DNA of 64,000 bases from Kalmusia sp. IMI 367209 (lineage: Eukaryota > Ascomycota > Dothideomycetes > Pleosporales > Didymosphaeriaceae): contig JAPEUQ010000008.1 in the NCBI GenBank assembly GCA_027946365.1, positions 1,922,001 to 1,986,000 of the forward strand, read 5' to 3'. A program made the position numbers and the translations under genes. Each line of letters begins with the position of its first letter. Within the stretch, counting starts at the first letter, position 1. The notes below the pieces were generated by a model. That model saw only the letters and a program-made list of their open reading frames with translations, searched no databases and had not been told where the DNA came from. Positions 1 through 12,327 of the stretch are shown here, piece by piece.

Positions 1-851
1 GGCCACTCGTCATGAAGAATGTAACTCGCTTGCGTGAGAACATTGAGCATAAAGTGGAGCCCAAAAGAGCGTATCCGGGACTCGTGCCCAATTTGACTAG
101 CCCCAGAGAAGTTGATAGACGTTTTGCCATCTGCATCTCGGACCTTCAAAGAGACTGGCTTGTGCCAGCTCAGCGTGAGATTTGTGACTTCTCGTTTTAG
201 AGCTTCCCATAAACGGGCATGCTTGACTTTTTGTTCTGCCGTGATTCCTCTCTGTTTGACCCGTACGGGAAGGTTCCCAAACAAGTTCCGTACTGTTACG
301 CGAGTGCCGTGTTTCCCATGAATCTCATGCTGAGTCGGCGTAGGTAGCTGTCGATCGATGACTTTAGAGTGGTGCAGTGTTAACAGGTTATGCGACCTAT
401 ATTCGTGATGATGAGATACGATAGTCAGGAGAGACATAGCCCCGAGCGAAGCGAGAAAGGTTCCGTTGCGACCCAAGGACACATCTTCTGAGTAGAACTT
501 GGAAGTGCCTGGTATACGTCAGTAGAAGTCCGTTTCCTTTCAACAACGTGACTGACAGTAAAGCTTGCCCAAACCCCCTTCTTCGCGAAACTCGGCGGGG
601 GCGATTCCCAGACCATTGTCCTCCACCGAACATCCCCCACGAGCGAAATCAACTATTGCTTCGACTCTAGAGGCCTTAGCGTCCAGAGCGTTCTTTAGAA
701 GCTCGAGAACAACAGCAGTCAGGGAGACAATGGCGGTGGAAGACTTGATCTGGGCGACCACCTCTTCTGGCAACGGTAGAATGGAGTTGTGGCGGGCGGC
801 TGCTATGCCAGCTGCTCCTCTGGAAGCAAGCGTCAACTCATGACGTTCCAT
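1..851 (-). CDS. MLH3: DNA mismatch repair protein MLH3 (MutL family), N-terminal part, cut by window start
   Basis: MutL-type GHKL ATPase; MLH3 pairs with MLH1 in mismatch repair and meiotic crossing-over in the nucleus. Seen: ATG at 849-851, exon 1 557-851, a 48-nt intron 509-556 (donor GTCAGT, acceptor CAG), exon 2 from 508 leaving the window. ATPase motif I is visible as ELLKNALDAKA, motif II as VEDNGLGI (the D-x-G-x-G turn), and motif III as HGTRVTVRNLFGNLPVR. The phrase IKSSTAIVSLTAVVLELLKN followed by GLGKLY fits fungal MLH3 better than MLH1 or PMS1. Only about 267 residues are present; the linker and C-terminal endonuclease domain lie outside. It is divergent from the gene at 1540. 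Confidence 0.93.
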
Positions 852-1539
852 GGAGCTCTATCCCCCTTCGATCTGGAGATGCGCACCAGATGCGGCCATA
901 CTCGTGCAGGTGCTGTGGCAAAGGCGTGGGTGGTCGTGACGGTGGGTGGCTAGTGGCGCGGTATTGATCGCTGGTGCATGGCGTAGAGCTGCATCATCGT
1001 CACTAGCGAGGCACGGGCCGCGTAAAAGACCCTGGCGTCAACGCAAGCGGAATAGTTGACCGCGGCCTCCGCAATCCACACTGCAACTGCCGCCTCAACA
1101 CCAGACACCAGACACCAGACGCCGGTAGCCTCGAAACATTCCCAGCAACCGTACATAGCCAGCGCTCGCATCCGCAAGGTCGCTGCCACGCGCAATCAGA
1201 GCACTCCAGCTTGGCTCTTCTTTCATTTGCGCCGCTACCCTCACAGCACCAGCCCCTCCCTGCCTCGTCATAGCCCAATCTACTACACGTGGAAGTGCGC
1301 CAGCCTGTGAATTACCCGCCAACAACTTCCGTCGGCTCGCGAGCAGAGCAGCCGCGACAGTATTCACATCTGCACCGCGGCGACTTGTTTGTGTGACGCG
1401 GCATGGCCACCGCCGAACCCGCGTCGAGGCCCCATGGTATGTCGACTAGCACCTTGGACTCGAGCACAGCCATTGCCTTGCCCACGTCTCTCCACCTAAA
1501 CCCCCGCCTCCTCTCTCTTCCATATCTACCCAGAGTCAC
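852..1539. other. Divergent spacer, no gene
   Basis: Upstream region shared by MLH3 (-) and the gene at 1540 (+). Short overlapping ORFs on both strands show no recognisable domain. A small direct repeat of the unit ccagaca occurs near 1100-1115. No convincing TATA box was seen. Confidence 0.6.
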
Positions 1540-2784
1540 ATGGGGCTAACACTTATGACCAAAGACCGGCAAGTGCGCAAGCGACCCTTCGCGGGCTTCA
1601 TGAAGCGCCTGGCGAACCTGAAGTCCTCCACCTCCGATTCGCCCAACGCCTCCAGCAAGAAGAATCAGGGCAGCGCGCAGTCAAAATCAAAGAAGGCTTC
1701 GGCGAAAAACAACCCTTACCCAGAATCTGGCCACGTCAACGGTAACGGCAACGGCAACGGCAATGACAATGGGCACAACCGCCACCTCTCCTTTTCCAGC
1801 CCCGTCACCCCACGGTCAACTGAAAGTTTTACTTCAGTGGAAGAGAGCAACGAGGCCGACCAGCACCGTGCGCTCGCGAAAAGCAACAAGTCTACCGCGC
1901 CCACGGTAGCCACCAACCCCGAGACTATCCATTCGGGAAGGTCCAAAGCAGATACTGGATTCAGCAATACTCTAGGCGGCAATAGCACGTTTTCGTCACC
2001 AAATCACTCGGAGCGCTCCCTCACTACGACTCTGACCACGATTCAGTCTACCGCACCTTCGAATGCCCTAGGTGGAGGTCATGCGCAGAACACGCAGGTT
2101 GCGAATGCCCCGCCTGTGCAATTCACACATCAATTCCCAACATCACCTCCACCGTCAGCTATTCCTCCGCACCTTGCACCACAGCAGTCACACCCCCATA
2201 CTTACCAGGCCGCAACGGCGAATAATATTCTTACCGACAACGCGTCTATCCTGACGCTGGCATCTTCTTCCAAACGGCGACGTCGAAACTCCCTCGACAC
2301 TAATGCATCGGTTCGCGCATTGGCCCCGTCTTCCGTGTGGGGAGGAAGTCGAGAATCACTGCCTCTCAGCGTCTTGTCGGGCACAGCCGACACCATCTAC
2401 AGCCCACCGACTCGGCCTGGCGGTGTCAGCGGCTTTGCTAATGCGGAACGCGCGAGTGTGTATTCTTCCTCTGGAGTTGCAGCACCAGCTTTGAGCAGCG
2501 AGCGGAATAGCTATTATGCCAACAAGCAGAATACCGATGGGGTGAGCGTTCGCAGCGGCTTGCTAGGCCATGGCCGGACGGATAGTATCAACGGCAGCAT
2601 TGGACCGAACCCTGCAAGCCCCCTCGCGAGTCCTAGAGAAACGTCAGGACCAGGGAAAATCAGTCGACGAAGCTCGGATTGGAAGGATGCTGGTGAAGGT
2701 AGCGATATGGGAGACGATGATGATATTCCAGCGAGTCCTGTCTCCGCTGAGCATCATGACAAAGGAAAGAGTAAAGATATTTAA
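1540..2784 (+). CDS. Conserved fungal disordered protein, Ser/Asn-rich
   Basis: A single-exon 414-residue protein. It starts with a short basic segment (KRPFAGFMKRLANLK), then a long low-complexity Ser/Thr/Asn/Pro region that includes an (NG)n run near residues 67-77. A compact conserved-looking block lies at about residues 225-285 (DNASILTLASSSKRRRRNSL, then SVWGGSRESLPLSVLSG). The C-terminus is acidic and then basic (DDDDIPASPVS, KGKSKDI). I remember this block from filamentous-ascomycete proteins that databases label polycystin-like calcium channel; no membrane segment exists here, so I do not endorse that function. The RRRRNSL and Ser-Pro sites suggest a phosphorylated regulatory or nuclear protein, which is inference only. 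Confidence 0.8.
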   Translation: MGLTLMTKDRQVRKRPFAGFMKRLANLKSSTSDSPNASSKKNQGSAQSKSKKASAKNNPYPESGHVNGNGNGNGNDNGHNRHLSFSSPVTPRSTESFTSVEESNEADQHRALAKSNKSTAPTVATNPETIHSGRSKADTGFSNTLGGNSTFSSPNHSERSLTTTLTTIQSTAPSNALGGGHAQNTQVANAPPVQFTHQFPTSPPPSAIPPHLAPQQSHPHTYQAATANNILTDNASILTLASSSKRRRRNSLDTNASVRALAPSSVWGGSRESLPLSVLSGTADTIYSPPTRPGGVSGFANAERASVYSSSGVAAPALSSERNSYYANKQNTDGVSVRSGLLGHGRTDSINGSIGPNPASPLASPRETSGPGKISRRSSDWKDAGEGSDMGDDDDIPASPVSAEHHDKGKSKDI

Positions 2785-3528
2785 CCAATATGACAATGCA
2801 TCGGTCGGCGTTATACGAGACTTGCGGAAATAGGGCGTGGCTTTTTGATTCATGCAGTTATACCCCAGGAGTCATGGGGCACGTAGGTTCGCCTTCGGGC
2901 GCGTGTTGTCTAGATTGACGCTACTAGAAGCGCTACAGAACCTTACGCCATCATTCTTATTTCCATGTGTTCAGTGCCGTGTTTTATCGTCTGCATCTTT
3001 TCTGCCTTTCGCCTAAAAAGAGCTTTGAGACACGTCTTCAGTCTGAGTAGACGATGGCATCAAATAACAAGGATATCTTGAGATGACATCTGCCGGGAGC
3101 TGGTACTCAATTGCGAGGGCCATCCTAATTAGGATTCAAGACTTCTGTTACCGACATTTGACTCTCGACACCGCAACTTGAGCTTGCACGCTAATGTTCA
3201 TGAACTGCTCGAGTCCTTGCAATAAGTTACCCCGAGCCACATGATGCAACCGTTGCAAGCTGATGGCGCAGCACATGGAAATTTATGCCTTGTCCGATCG
3301 TAGACAATCACTGTGAGACAGCTTGAGCCTTGTCATGCTCACCTTCACTTCCTTCCCTCTGAATTCACCCACTCTCATTTGTCCTGCTTTGTCATAGCCA
3401 CGTGGTGAGCCTTCCCCAAGTGCCAGCTGTTGCCTTATCTTTTCCCATCGTCCAGCTCACCTCACCTCCACCTCCATCACACTCCTTTGTAGCACACACA
3501 CGCACACTAGCTCGGCCTCAGATTCACC
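2785..3528. other. Spacer between tandem genes, no gene
   Basis: 3' flank of the disordered-protein gene and 5' flank of the BTB gene. A C/T-rich leader (about 3340-3525) precedes the ATG at 3529. Nothing else recognised. Confidence 0.6.
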
Positions 3529-5270
3529 ATGGAAGTCACCACCTGCGCACCCGCGACTCACGTCGCCGGCGGCTCACTCCAGATTGCTGTTGTCCCCAGC
3601 AGCGACTTCGTCATCCAGCTCACGCCGGCTGCTGTAAAGCCTCTCGCCGAAAAACCCACCAACGCGACCCCTAAGCGTGCACGCGTGGTGCAGTTCCGCG
3701 TGTGCCGCGCTGTGTTGCAGGAGCATTCGAGCTTCTTCCAGACTATTCTGAGGACCCGTCCTGATTTGGTACGTACGTGCGAGAGCGAGTACATGCGCCT
3801 TGCCATTGTACATGCTGTGTGTGTATTACGTATTCCAAGACAACACGCTATGTCATATGTAATGACACAGAGAGCTATAACATATATGTTTCCGCACGAA
3901 AATCTGACTACACTAACAATGACTAGTCCATTGTCACCTTCGAGAACAAGGGCAGCGGCTTCGGCTATGCGCTCGAGATTTGGCTTCGCGCCATACACAA
4001 TGGAGCTCATACGCTCCCCCAAAACCTAAAAGCCACCCACATCGAGCGTGCTTGGGTTGCCATTGGCGTCGGAGAACAGTTTGGCTTCGCCCCTCATCAC
4101 ATCGACAAAATCAAGCCATGGTTCTTGGATTGCTATAAGTACGCGCTTAACAACGGTGCCGGTCTTACTCCGTTTGCTGCCTGTTGTCTCGCATTTCCCT
4201 GCAGCGTATTCGATCATGCCGAGGGCTTCATGAAGCTCACCAAGTATCTGGCCTACCACACCAATGGCAATATCTTCACTCACAACCCGAGCAATTTCCC
4301 AGGACTCAATCAAGACGCACGTATTCTCGACGGTAAGGCACTAAAATTTCTTACGCTCGCGAACATAACATAGTCTGATAATGCGCATAGGTCCACTCAC
4401 AACTGCTCGAGCTCATATTCAATCCGTACTCGATAAGGAGCTTAATTTCCCGCTTGATAAGCTCCATCGCGCCACCTGTACATGCCGCAAGGAGACGGCA
4501 TTCGATTATGAGGACGCTTTAAGGTCCCTCGACTGTTGGCCTATCGACCGCAGCGTACAGAAATATCCTATTGCCGATATCATTGATGAGCTTGATAAGT
4601 TCGACTTTACCCCGAAAACTACGAAGTGCGAGTCTGGTGTCTGCCAGCACGACTTCAAGAACTCCGTTAACATTGCTATTCGCAAGGCTAAGTTTGCCTT
4701 CGACGGTCTTTGTTTGGACTGCATGGAGCGGAGCCAGGTCGAACAGGCCGATGGCCAGACGCGCCAGGCTTTCCTCGAGAAGAACTCACCATTCAAGGGC
4801 TGTTGGGACATGGATTGCCGCTTTGGCCATGGTCGTGCTTCTTGGTGAGTCTCGCATTTGAAACTGAATGATATAGGATATACCATGTTTATTGTCTCGT
4901 GACGCTGACGCTTACTAGGTATTACTCTTGGATGGGCCCTTCCTCCGTTCGCCGCGACATTCTCAACAAATACCGGGAGGAGAAGCGGGCCCTCGGCATC
5001 ACCAATCGTGGTCGACGTGGCAGACGAGGCAATCGCACAACTAAGGATATCACAGGTGTGGCCGTGCCCACCACTCGCCTCGCAGCTCTTTCTCTCCAAT
5101 TCGGACATACCGCCAACGACTCCAGCGACAAGGAGAACAACGACCAGAACAACAAGTACGACCATGATGTGGAGGATGAAGACGAGTTCTTCGATGCCGA
5201 AGATGCGTCCCTAGGCGGCTTTACCATCACTGACGGTACCGAGGTAATGGATCAAGAACCCGTGGACTAA
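3529..5270 (+). CDS. BTB/POZ-like domain protein
   Basis: Four exons, 3529-3768, 3927-4332, 4391-4844 and 4919-5270, join in frame to about 483 residues; all junctions are GT-AG with good donors (GTACGT, GTAAGG, GTGAGT). The N-terminal quarter fits the fungal BTB fold (QFRVCRAVLQEHSSFFQTIL, a beta strand, then ALEIWLRAIH). The middle resembles the C-terminal part of fungal BTB proteins, with a Cys-rich element (CTCRKE, CESGVCQHDF, FDGLCLDCMERS, CWDMDC). The tail has an RGRRGRRGNR patch that could bind nucleic acid, followed by an acidic stretch. The family is large in filamentous fungi and mostly uncharacterised. Partner proteins cannot be told from sequence; a Cullin-3 adaptor role would be a guess. 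Confidence 0.85.
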
Positions 5271-7241
5271 GTGCCATGATCTACGATCCCTCAACTGTTA
5301 CCGTCGTGACTTTGATCTTGTGGCACGATCATCATTGAAGTATTCCTGCATGTTCGGGACTCATACTGCCATAACCCTACAATAGATCAATATTAGGGCA
5401 TTTCAAAGGCTCCAAGTTTCGGGTTACTTGTAAAAAGAATAGATGTTCATATGCACAGGTATTTGCTGTGTACAGTGGACTTCAAGAGCTGTTTGGTCGG
5501 AAAAACAGCTGCTATGAGATATCGCATTATTGTGACGTCTCCATTACTGAATCTACTACCTAAAAATTCTGTTAGGACGACTTGTAATATACGTCATCGC
5601 GAGTGAAGAAGAGAACCCGACAAGTTTGCATGTACCGCCCCATTTTCCAAGAGTAATCTATACGAATATTATATATCCTGAGGTAACACTATACAGGTAT
5701 CGGTAGCTACGCGGTTTCTCCAATCCAAGAAAGATTGGCGGTACACTGAAACCGCCAGCAGCGATAGAATGGGTCGTAAGCGCCCGATCTCTTCACACAC
5801 CCATTATATTGACCTAAAAAGTCCTCGGGCTACGTAACGACATGGCGTCGCAAAGCTCATTATACATTGACAGAGAACTCATCAGCTTATGAGACTAAGT
5901 GTTCACTATAATAGTTAAAGAATGGCTGTAACGTATGAAAATAACCCGCCATTGGTTGTGCCTGTCGCGTTACCCACATCTGGAAGAGCGGCATCTTATT
6001 TAAATCAAAACACGCCTAAATAACCATTCTTGACGCACCTTGTCCATCTCACAACACGAGCACGTCTATTCTCTTACTATGCTTATCGTATAATATCTGT
6101 GCACCGTCCTGCAAGTATAATTTCCCACCAAGATTCAAAATACTCTATATCCTCATTATTCAACCGCGTGCATGGAGCAGACGTGAGTCTTATGCGAGCG
6201 AGCTTTGAAGATGGGAGAGCGTGTACTGCCAGATTCAATTTTAAAATTCATGATTCCAGTATGAATCGGGCGATGCGATGCGATAAGCCAGTGGGTAGAG
6301 AGTGGGTAAACTCTGGACGAGAGGAGTGCATTGGCCTCAATAGCTGCGGATACGGGAAAATTTTTCCATTGATTATTTTACTCATTCCTAGCGCCCTGCT
6401 TAATATCACGTTCATATTCAAACTCATCTTCACCTCCCTGCTCACATCACTACTTAGCCATTGTTAAGTGTTTTTACTTGGTTTTGACCTTGAATGCGTT
6501 TGGTTCCTTATTTGTAACTCGTTATCATCGTCACTGCCCACGCCAATCCTCGAGCTCTTCAACATCTTCCAGTCTGCGTAGTAGACCCAACCATATACCT
6601 ACGCTTTATATGGAGCCCTCGTCTTCATGGTCAAGATCCGAGGGGTCCCCATAACAATCAGTCATACCTAGATACGTGATATGCCTGGAAGGGATTCCCA
6701 TTTGTGGTGTAGGACATTGGGGTATTGAGATGTTGATTAGGAGATGGATTACGGGGTGATTTATATTGGGCTAAACTATATGATGGTGTGGAACTTTCAT
6801 CTAATTTTTTCTGCGTACGGACCGCCGGAAGAGCCACTCCGACGTGGCTTCGTCATCGGAGGCAAATGTTGAACCTGCGGCTACGCTCAAGGCGTCCGAA
6901 TGTCTTCAGTTGTGGTGTGTCATTGTTGGGAGATTGATGACGATGAGCAAGAAATGTCTAAATGGACATGCAAGTATCAAGTTTAATGGTGTAGTGTGAA
7001 TAGGGAACGACTCCTGATTGACTAAGCTAACCTGTTGGGAAACGATATGAGGGTTTTGCGTCGCATTAATATGAACGACTACTGAAACGTGACTCTACTA
7101 ACCTCAGCGTACGAGCACTTGTCTCTTTTAAAGAACGCTATTTGTCTCATTAATTTGCTCACCAAGTTGATCTCCTATTGATTTAATCTGATTTTCAGTG
7201 TCAAGAGTGCCTCTCCATCTCGCCTCGCACGTCCGGCCCAT
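5271..7241. other. Two-kb AT-rich spacer, no gene supported
   Basis: Lies between the 3' ends of the BTB gene (+) and ADE13 (-). It is visibly richer in A/T and TpA than the flanking genes, especially 5560-6470. The longest ORF (6030-6467, 145 codons) has no domain and no coding-like composition. No repeat boundary or transposase was recognised. Confidence 0.55.
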
Positions 7242-8841
7242 CTAGACATGCAACTCCGCCGCCTCCGCCAACTTCAACTGTCCCCTGTCAACATACCCCT
7301 TCAACGCCACCTTCACCTCCCTCTCATAAAACGCGTCCACCTGCTGCGGACTCCGTCCGATAAATGTGGCAGGATCCAACAACGCATCCAACTCGCCCAG
7401 AATCGGTTTGAAGAACTCTGTCCTCTTGATGCGCTCGATCAGATCATTGTCGCGGCCGTGTTGCTTGACTTCAGCGCCCGCTTTATGGGATAGCACGCGG
7501 ATCTCCTCGTGCGCGTCCTGGCGGGAGACGCCCTTCTTGACGAGCGCCATGATGACGTTCTCGGTCGCCATGAAGGGGAGCTCGGCATCGACACGCTTGC
7601 GGATCATGGCGGGGTAGACGACGAGGCCAGAGGCGATGTTGTTGAGGAGGATGAGCGAAGCGTCGGCGGAGAGGAAGGATTGGGGAAGCGCCATGCGGCG
7701 GATCGCACCTGGGAAATTAATTTCCTGTAGATTCGGTGCGGGTTAGGATCACTTACTGTCGTCCAGCGTACGTTCCATCCATTGCGCCGCATATGTCGCG
7801 CTCGCGTCCGCATTCAGGTTCCTCAATTTACGGCCGAGCGAGCACAGGCGTTCGCTGCGCATAGGATTTCGCTTGTATGCCATTGCGGAGGACCCGATCT
7901 GTGTAGATTCAAAGGGCTCCTCGAGCTCCTTGAAGGAAGCAAGTAGACGGATGGCTTGGCCGATGTTCTCGCATGTGGAGCCGAAGGAAGCGAGGGCATT
8001 GAGGACATCGACGTCGACTTTCCGCGTGTAGGTTTGGCTGGAGATGATGTAGGCGGAGGCGAAGCCGGCCTTTTGCGTGACGAGGTCGTCTAGTTTCTCG
8101 ACCTTGTCGTGGTCGCCTTCGAAGATTTGGAGGAAAGATGCCTGGACCATTTTAGATGTGGTTATCGTTGAGTCGACCGTGGACATACCTGCGTGCCAGT
8201 CGTGCCCTTCACACCCCGGAATCTTAGATCATCTCTTGCTCGCTCAAGATTCTTGAGATCCTTCAGTAAATCCTGGATCCACAGACACGCTCGCTTGCCA
8301 ACGGTGGTCAACTGTGCCGGCTGAAGATGTGTGTATCCCAAGCAAGGCAGGCTCTTGTATTCCTTCGCGAACGTTGACAGCTTCTCGATTACCGTAGCTA
8401 GCTTAGGAAGCAGAAGGTCCAAGCCATCCCGAAGGAAAATCTGCACACACATCAGCCACCCTCACATCCCTTTCCGATCAATCAACTCACCAGGTCCGCA
8501 TTATCCGTACAATAACAGCTCGTAGCTCCCCAATGGATTATTCCTCTCGCGGCCGGCGCCTTCTCCCCAAACGCAAACACATGCGCCATAACATCATGCC
8601 TCCTCTTCTTCTCCTCTTCGGCAGCGATCTTGAACTCCTCGTCCTGAATGATTTGGTGCTGTTTCATCTGGGCAATGGCTTCGTCTGAGATGTCAAGCCC
8701 GAGCTCCTTCTCGGACTCGGCCAGCCAAATCCAGAGTTGGCGCCAGGTGCTGAAGCGGTTGCGCGGGCTGAAGAGGTACTTCATCTCCGGGGAGGAGTAC
8801 CGCGAATTGAGCGGGTCTTGGTAGGTGTCGTTGGCGGACAT
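7242..8841 (-). CDS. ADE13: Adenylosuccinate lyase
   Basis: Cleaves SAICAR to AICAR and adenylosuccinate to AMP, both releasing fumarate, in cytosolic purine synthesis. Four exons, 8491-8841, 8189-8440, 7757-8141 and 7242-7708, give 484 residues, close to the usual length of about 480. Introns are 47-50 nt. The fumarate-lyase signature is [15 protein letters not shown], the catalytic-loop serines included. Other family blocks are [37 protein letters not shown] and WMERTLDDS. The start [11 protein letters not shown] is chosen over an in-frame ATG 34 codons upstream because it matches family N-termini. Orthology is very secure; no odd residues noticed. Confidence 0.97.
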
Positions 8842-10121
8842 GGTTGCTGGTGCATGTACGTTAGTGGTGTGTGTGTGACGAATGAGTAGAAGGCAACAAG
8901 ACCAGGATCGGAAAAGAGACGCAATTGCAAGGTGGAAAGTCAAAAGAAGACTGCCTTCAGAGCTTCACACGTCCTCCACAGGACCAGATCGTCTATCATA
9001 TGTCCCATCTCCCGGGAACTTCGGCCGTAGAAAGACACGACCAAGCAAGCGACAGGCGCACACAACAAAAGCACCGAGAAGCAACAGACACGACCTCAAT
9101 TGCACAAAGCACGGGAATTTTGGAATGGCCTACCTAGGAGACTCCCCACGGAGCAATGCACCCTTCAATTGATTCTTGTGTGGCGTAGAGAATGTGCGCA
9201 CTCCTCCGGCGGCGCAATTGACTCTTTATGAACCAGTGGAGCCGGGTCTGGGGAAGTTTTGGGCGTGATGTTGGGCCTTGCGAGGTTTCCCCACCAGCCC
9301 ACCTACAACTTTTTTTGCGCGACGCGTGCAGGCGGAACAAAAGCCGCCGAGAACCGGAGCCAAGGCAACCCACCGTCGAATGATCGAATGGTCGAGGCCT
9401 TACCATGGGTGATCCGCGGAAGTCTAGCTTGGGGGTCGGTATGGCCTTGAATAATTGCACGCAATAATCGCGTGTATATCGCACTCGAGTAGAGGTGGGA
9501 TGTTGGGGCTTCGGAGGGGCACTTACGTCATCGGGAAGGTGTATCGTCTACGCGTTAAAGGCACATCTGGAGGCACGTGAGCAGAAGAACGCTTGAAGAA
9601 TCGAGCTGTCGAGGCTCAGGGTACTTTTTGCATATCTATTCGAGCAACAGGTATGAAGAACGGAGCATGCATGGATTAGATTACCAACACAGTGCATACA
9701 ATGGAAGGTATTTCGTATCTGCTGCACGTCTTCGTCGGTCTGATGAACGGTACATAATGCTACCATGCCGCTCACGAACAGTATACACGATTACATTATA
9801 GTAATTAGACAGCCCATGCAATGCAACAGATGGATCAGATCCCTTGCATTCACCATGCAATCTTCTCATCGCTTTACTTGTGCACAGAGAGCTCAACCAC
9901 CTCTGTGGTAGCCCATGGCTTGTATTGCAACGACCAAGATGGAAGCCAGGTACGTCGCCACTTTGGCTGCAGTGGCCGTCCACTCATACTTTCCATCCGC
10001 GTAGAAAAGTCCAATTCGGAGAGTGACGACGAGGTTCGAAACTGTGGAAAATGTTGCAGGTAAAAGTCTGAGCTACCTTGTGACGGCCACACGTAGAATT
10101 GGCGTATACGATGCAACAAGC
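8842..10121. other. Spacer, no gene
   Basis: 5' flank of ADE13 and 3' flank of the SUR7-like gene. Only short overlapping ORFs with no domain. The sequence just upstream of ADE13 contains a CA/TG-rich stretch (about 8855-8880). Confidence 0.55.
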
Positions 10122-11159
10122 TTATCCACTCTGTCTTCCGAACCTGAATCGTCGTTTCCTTGATGACTTCTCCTGCACACCATTAGCACCTCGCATCGTG
10201 ACCCCACCTGTCGGTGCAATCCCGGGCATCTGATACGCCTTATCACTCCCCCTCTTCCTCCCCGTCTTCACATCCCTGCGACTCGCGCAGCAGCAGCACA
10301 AACCTGTTTGTACCATCCACGCGAAGATGGCGAACGAGCTCGCCGTCCACATGAAGCCGAACAAGAAGGAGCCGATGTTACCGTGAATGTTGAGCTCCGA
10401 TACGCTGCTAATCGTGTTGCGAAAGATGACGAACATGACGGTTGCAATGACAGAGGCAACTGTGCAGAGCAGCGCGTTGATGAAGGTGAGGATGGCAATG
10501 GGGAGGGTCCACCAGCGCGAGAGAATTGAGACGGGCATGAGGAAGATGAGGACGAAGGAGAGGCATGCGGACGTGAGGAAAAAGCCGAACATGACTCGGG
10601 AGACAATCTTTATGAGGTCTAAAATATCGTTGATGTCGGAAGGGAGGTTGACTGAGAAAAGATTGGGTTAGTCACTTGGATGCCACAGTGAAAGAGCATT
10701 GGGGAGCGTACTCGATGCACCAGCCAACAGTTCACTACTCAAGATGGCTACCGGATTGAACCAATATAGCGTCTCTGGCGGCGAGCAGTATGTGACGCCC
10801 TCGTTCACATAGCCTTCGCAGAAGCCCCATAGGCCAACTTGGTAGAAATCATGCAGTCCCAACGTCTGCGCGATCGTGTTGATGAGGGCGAAATTGGGCA
10901 CCGACGCCGGAATAATGTTGCTAACATCGATACGAATAAAGTACCAATCCCTGATTACTGATCTGTTGTAGATGCCGCCGAGTTCGACGAGTATGAGGAA
11001 GAAGACAGTGACGAAGAGGAAGAAAGAGGTCAGCAGCGCCCATATCTTGCGCGTTCTCGTCGCGCGCTTGATCTGCGCTTTCGAGAGTTCAGGCACAGTC
11101 GTAGGAGTAGTATCTGAGGAAGCGGTTATTAATTTTTGGCGGCGACTGAAGATGCCCAT
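10122..11159 (-). CDS. SUR7/PalI family four-TM plasma membrane protein
   Basis: Two exons, 10712-11159 and 10122-10651, with a 60-nt intron, give 325 residues. TM1 is near residues 40-62 (ALLTSFFLFVTVFFLILVEL). It is followed by a large extracellular loop with Cys (GLWGFCEGYVNEGVTYC), the G-L-W-x-x-C pattern typical of SUR7/PalI. TM2-TM4 lie in exon 2 (MFGFFLTSACLSFVLIFLMP and following), then a CCCC membrane-proximal patch and a basic tail (SSRKRRFRFGRQ). In yeasts SUR7 proteins mark eisosomes and PalI/Rim9 assist pH sensing; which branch this is cannot be settled without a tree. The start MGIFSRRQK is preferred to an upstream ATG 16 codons earlier. Confidence 0.88.
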
Positions 11160-12327
11160 CGTGGTAGCTAGCCCGCAAGACACAGAAAAAACGACGGGAC
11201 AGCCGACCAAGAAAGATTATGCGAATGCAAAAAGAACGAGTAGAAAGAAGAATCGAATACAACCTTGCCAGGGCGTTCGCGCTTCCAGAACGCGCGGCCG
11301 TCAGAGCTGTCGACGTTAATATGGAGACATCCCCAGTGCCCCTTCTTGCCTATGACATCAGCTCAGCGGACGGTTCTTTCCTCGCGGTGCTGGACCATCC
11401 CAGCCGGAGAGCCGCTTGGGACCCATAGTAGATCGACGGGGTGCGGTCAGAGACCATCAATTGGATGGGAATAGGCCGGCGTAAGTGTGTTGGTCTTATG
11501 TTCGATAGTCCCTGGGTGCTCCGCGAGACTGGGCCTCGTCAACGATTGAGGCTGGGGGATGACGTTTCCGTCCTCGCACTCTGGGCCACGCCTTGGATCA
11601 GTGTCTTATTGACATGAGTCCAAAGGACTGGCACGTAACCAGCTAGAGGGGTGGGTGATCGATGGAGATCTCCACTGCGGCAGGTGGGGTCTTTCTCCGA
11701 ACAGCCGCAAAAGTGGTTTCAAGATCGCCAAGCGCAGAAGAACTTCGGCTCCCGTCGGAACGTATCGCCATGTCACGAGCCCACGGTTTGGATGCTTAAC
11801 ACTTCACGCACAACCCAGAGAGATGTTTGCACAGGTAATTTCCTCTATTTTGCCCTACTCAGATTCCACGAAGCTCCTCCACATCTCTCGCATGTACACG
11901 ATACTCTAGTTCCCAACTTTCACCTGCTACTCTCACCCACATACGGGACCCTTCGGGGCTCGCACTCTTTGCCTTTGAAACAGAATAATATAAATTACAG
12001 ATTTGTATACGCCTTCGATCGCCGGCCTCCGCTGTATAAACCCTATAAAATTCGTCGGTCGTGTACACTACGAAACCGGACAGGAGAAGTAAGATCAATG
12101 CGTATGTACCGGAGAAGAGAACTCGGTGTTGGATTGCTGTGAGATCAAAAAGGAGCCGCGCTGTCTATGCCATTTGGGGTCGTCATGTCCGCAAGAAAGG
12201 GAAAGCAATGAGCTTCTGAGCCGAAACAGGAATGCTCAGCCAGTGAGCGCTGGAAGCAGGTGCTGATCATAAAAGGCGCGTGAAGATAAGCCAATCGGTC
12301 GATGGTGTGACGAACGAACGTCAAGGC
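11160..12327. other. Spacer, no gene
   Basis: 5' flank of the SUR7-like gene and 3' flank of the next minus-strand gene. The plus-strand ORF at 11651-12142 shows no domain and is not supported. Confidence 0.55.

Noticed and set aside
1540..2784. Polycystin-type cation channel function for the disordered protein
   Set aside because: I recall that label for relatives, but there is not a single membrane segment in the 414 residues.
6030..6467. 145-codon ORF in the AT-rich spacer
   Set aside because: No domain, no signal peptide, AT-driven composition.
5271..7241. Possible RIP-decayed transposon
   Set aside because: AT-rich with many TpA, but no terminal repeats, target duplication or transposase trace could be seen by eye. 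A RIP index calculation would decide.
11651..12142. 163-codon plus-strand ORF between two minus-strand genes
   Set aside because: No domain and overlaps unrelated ORFs of similar length. Not supported.
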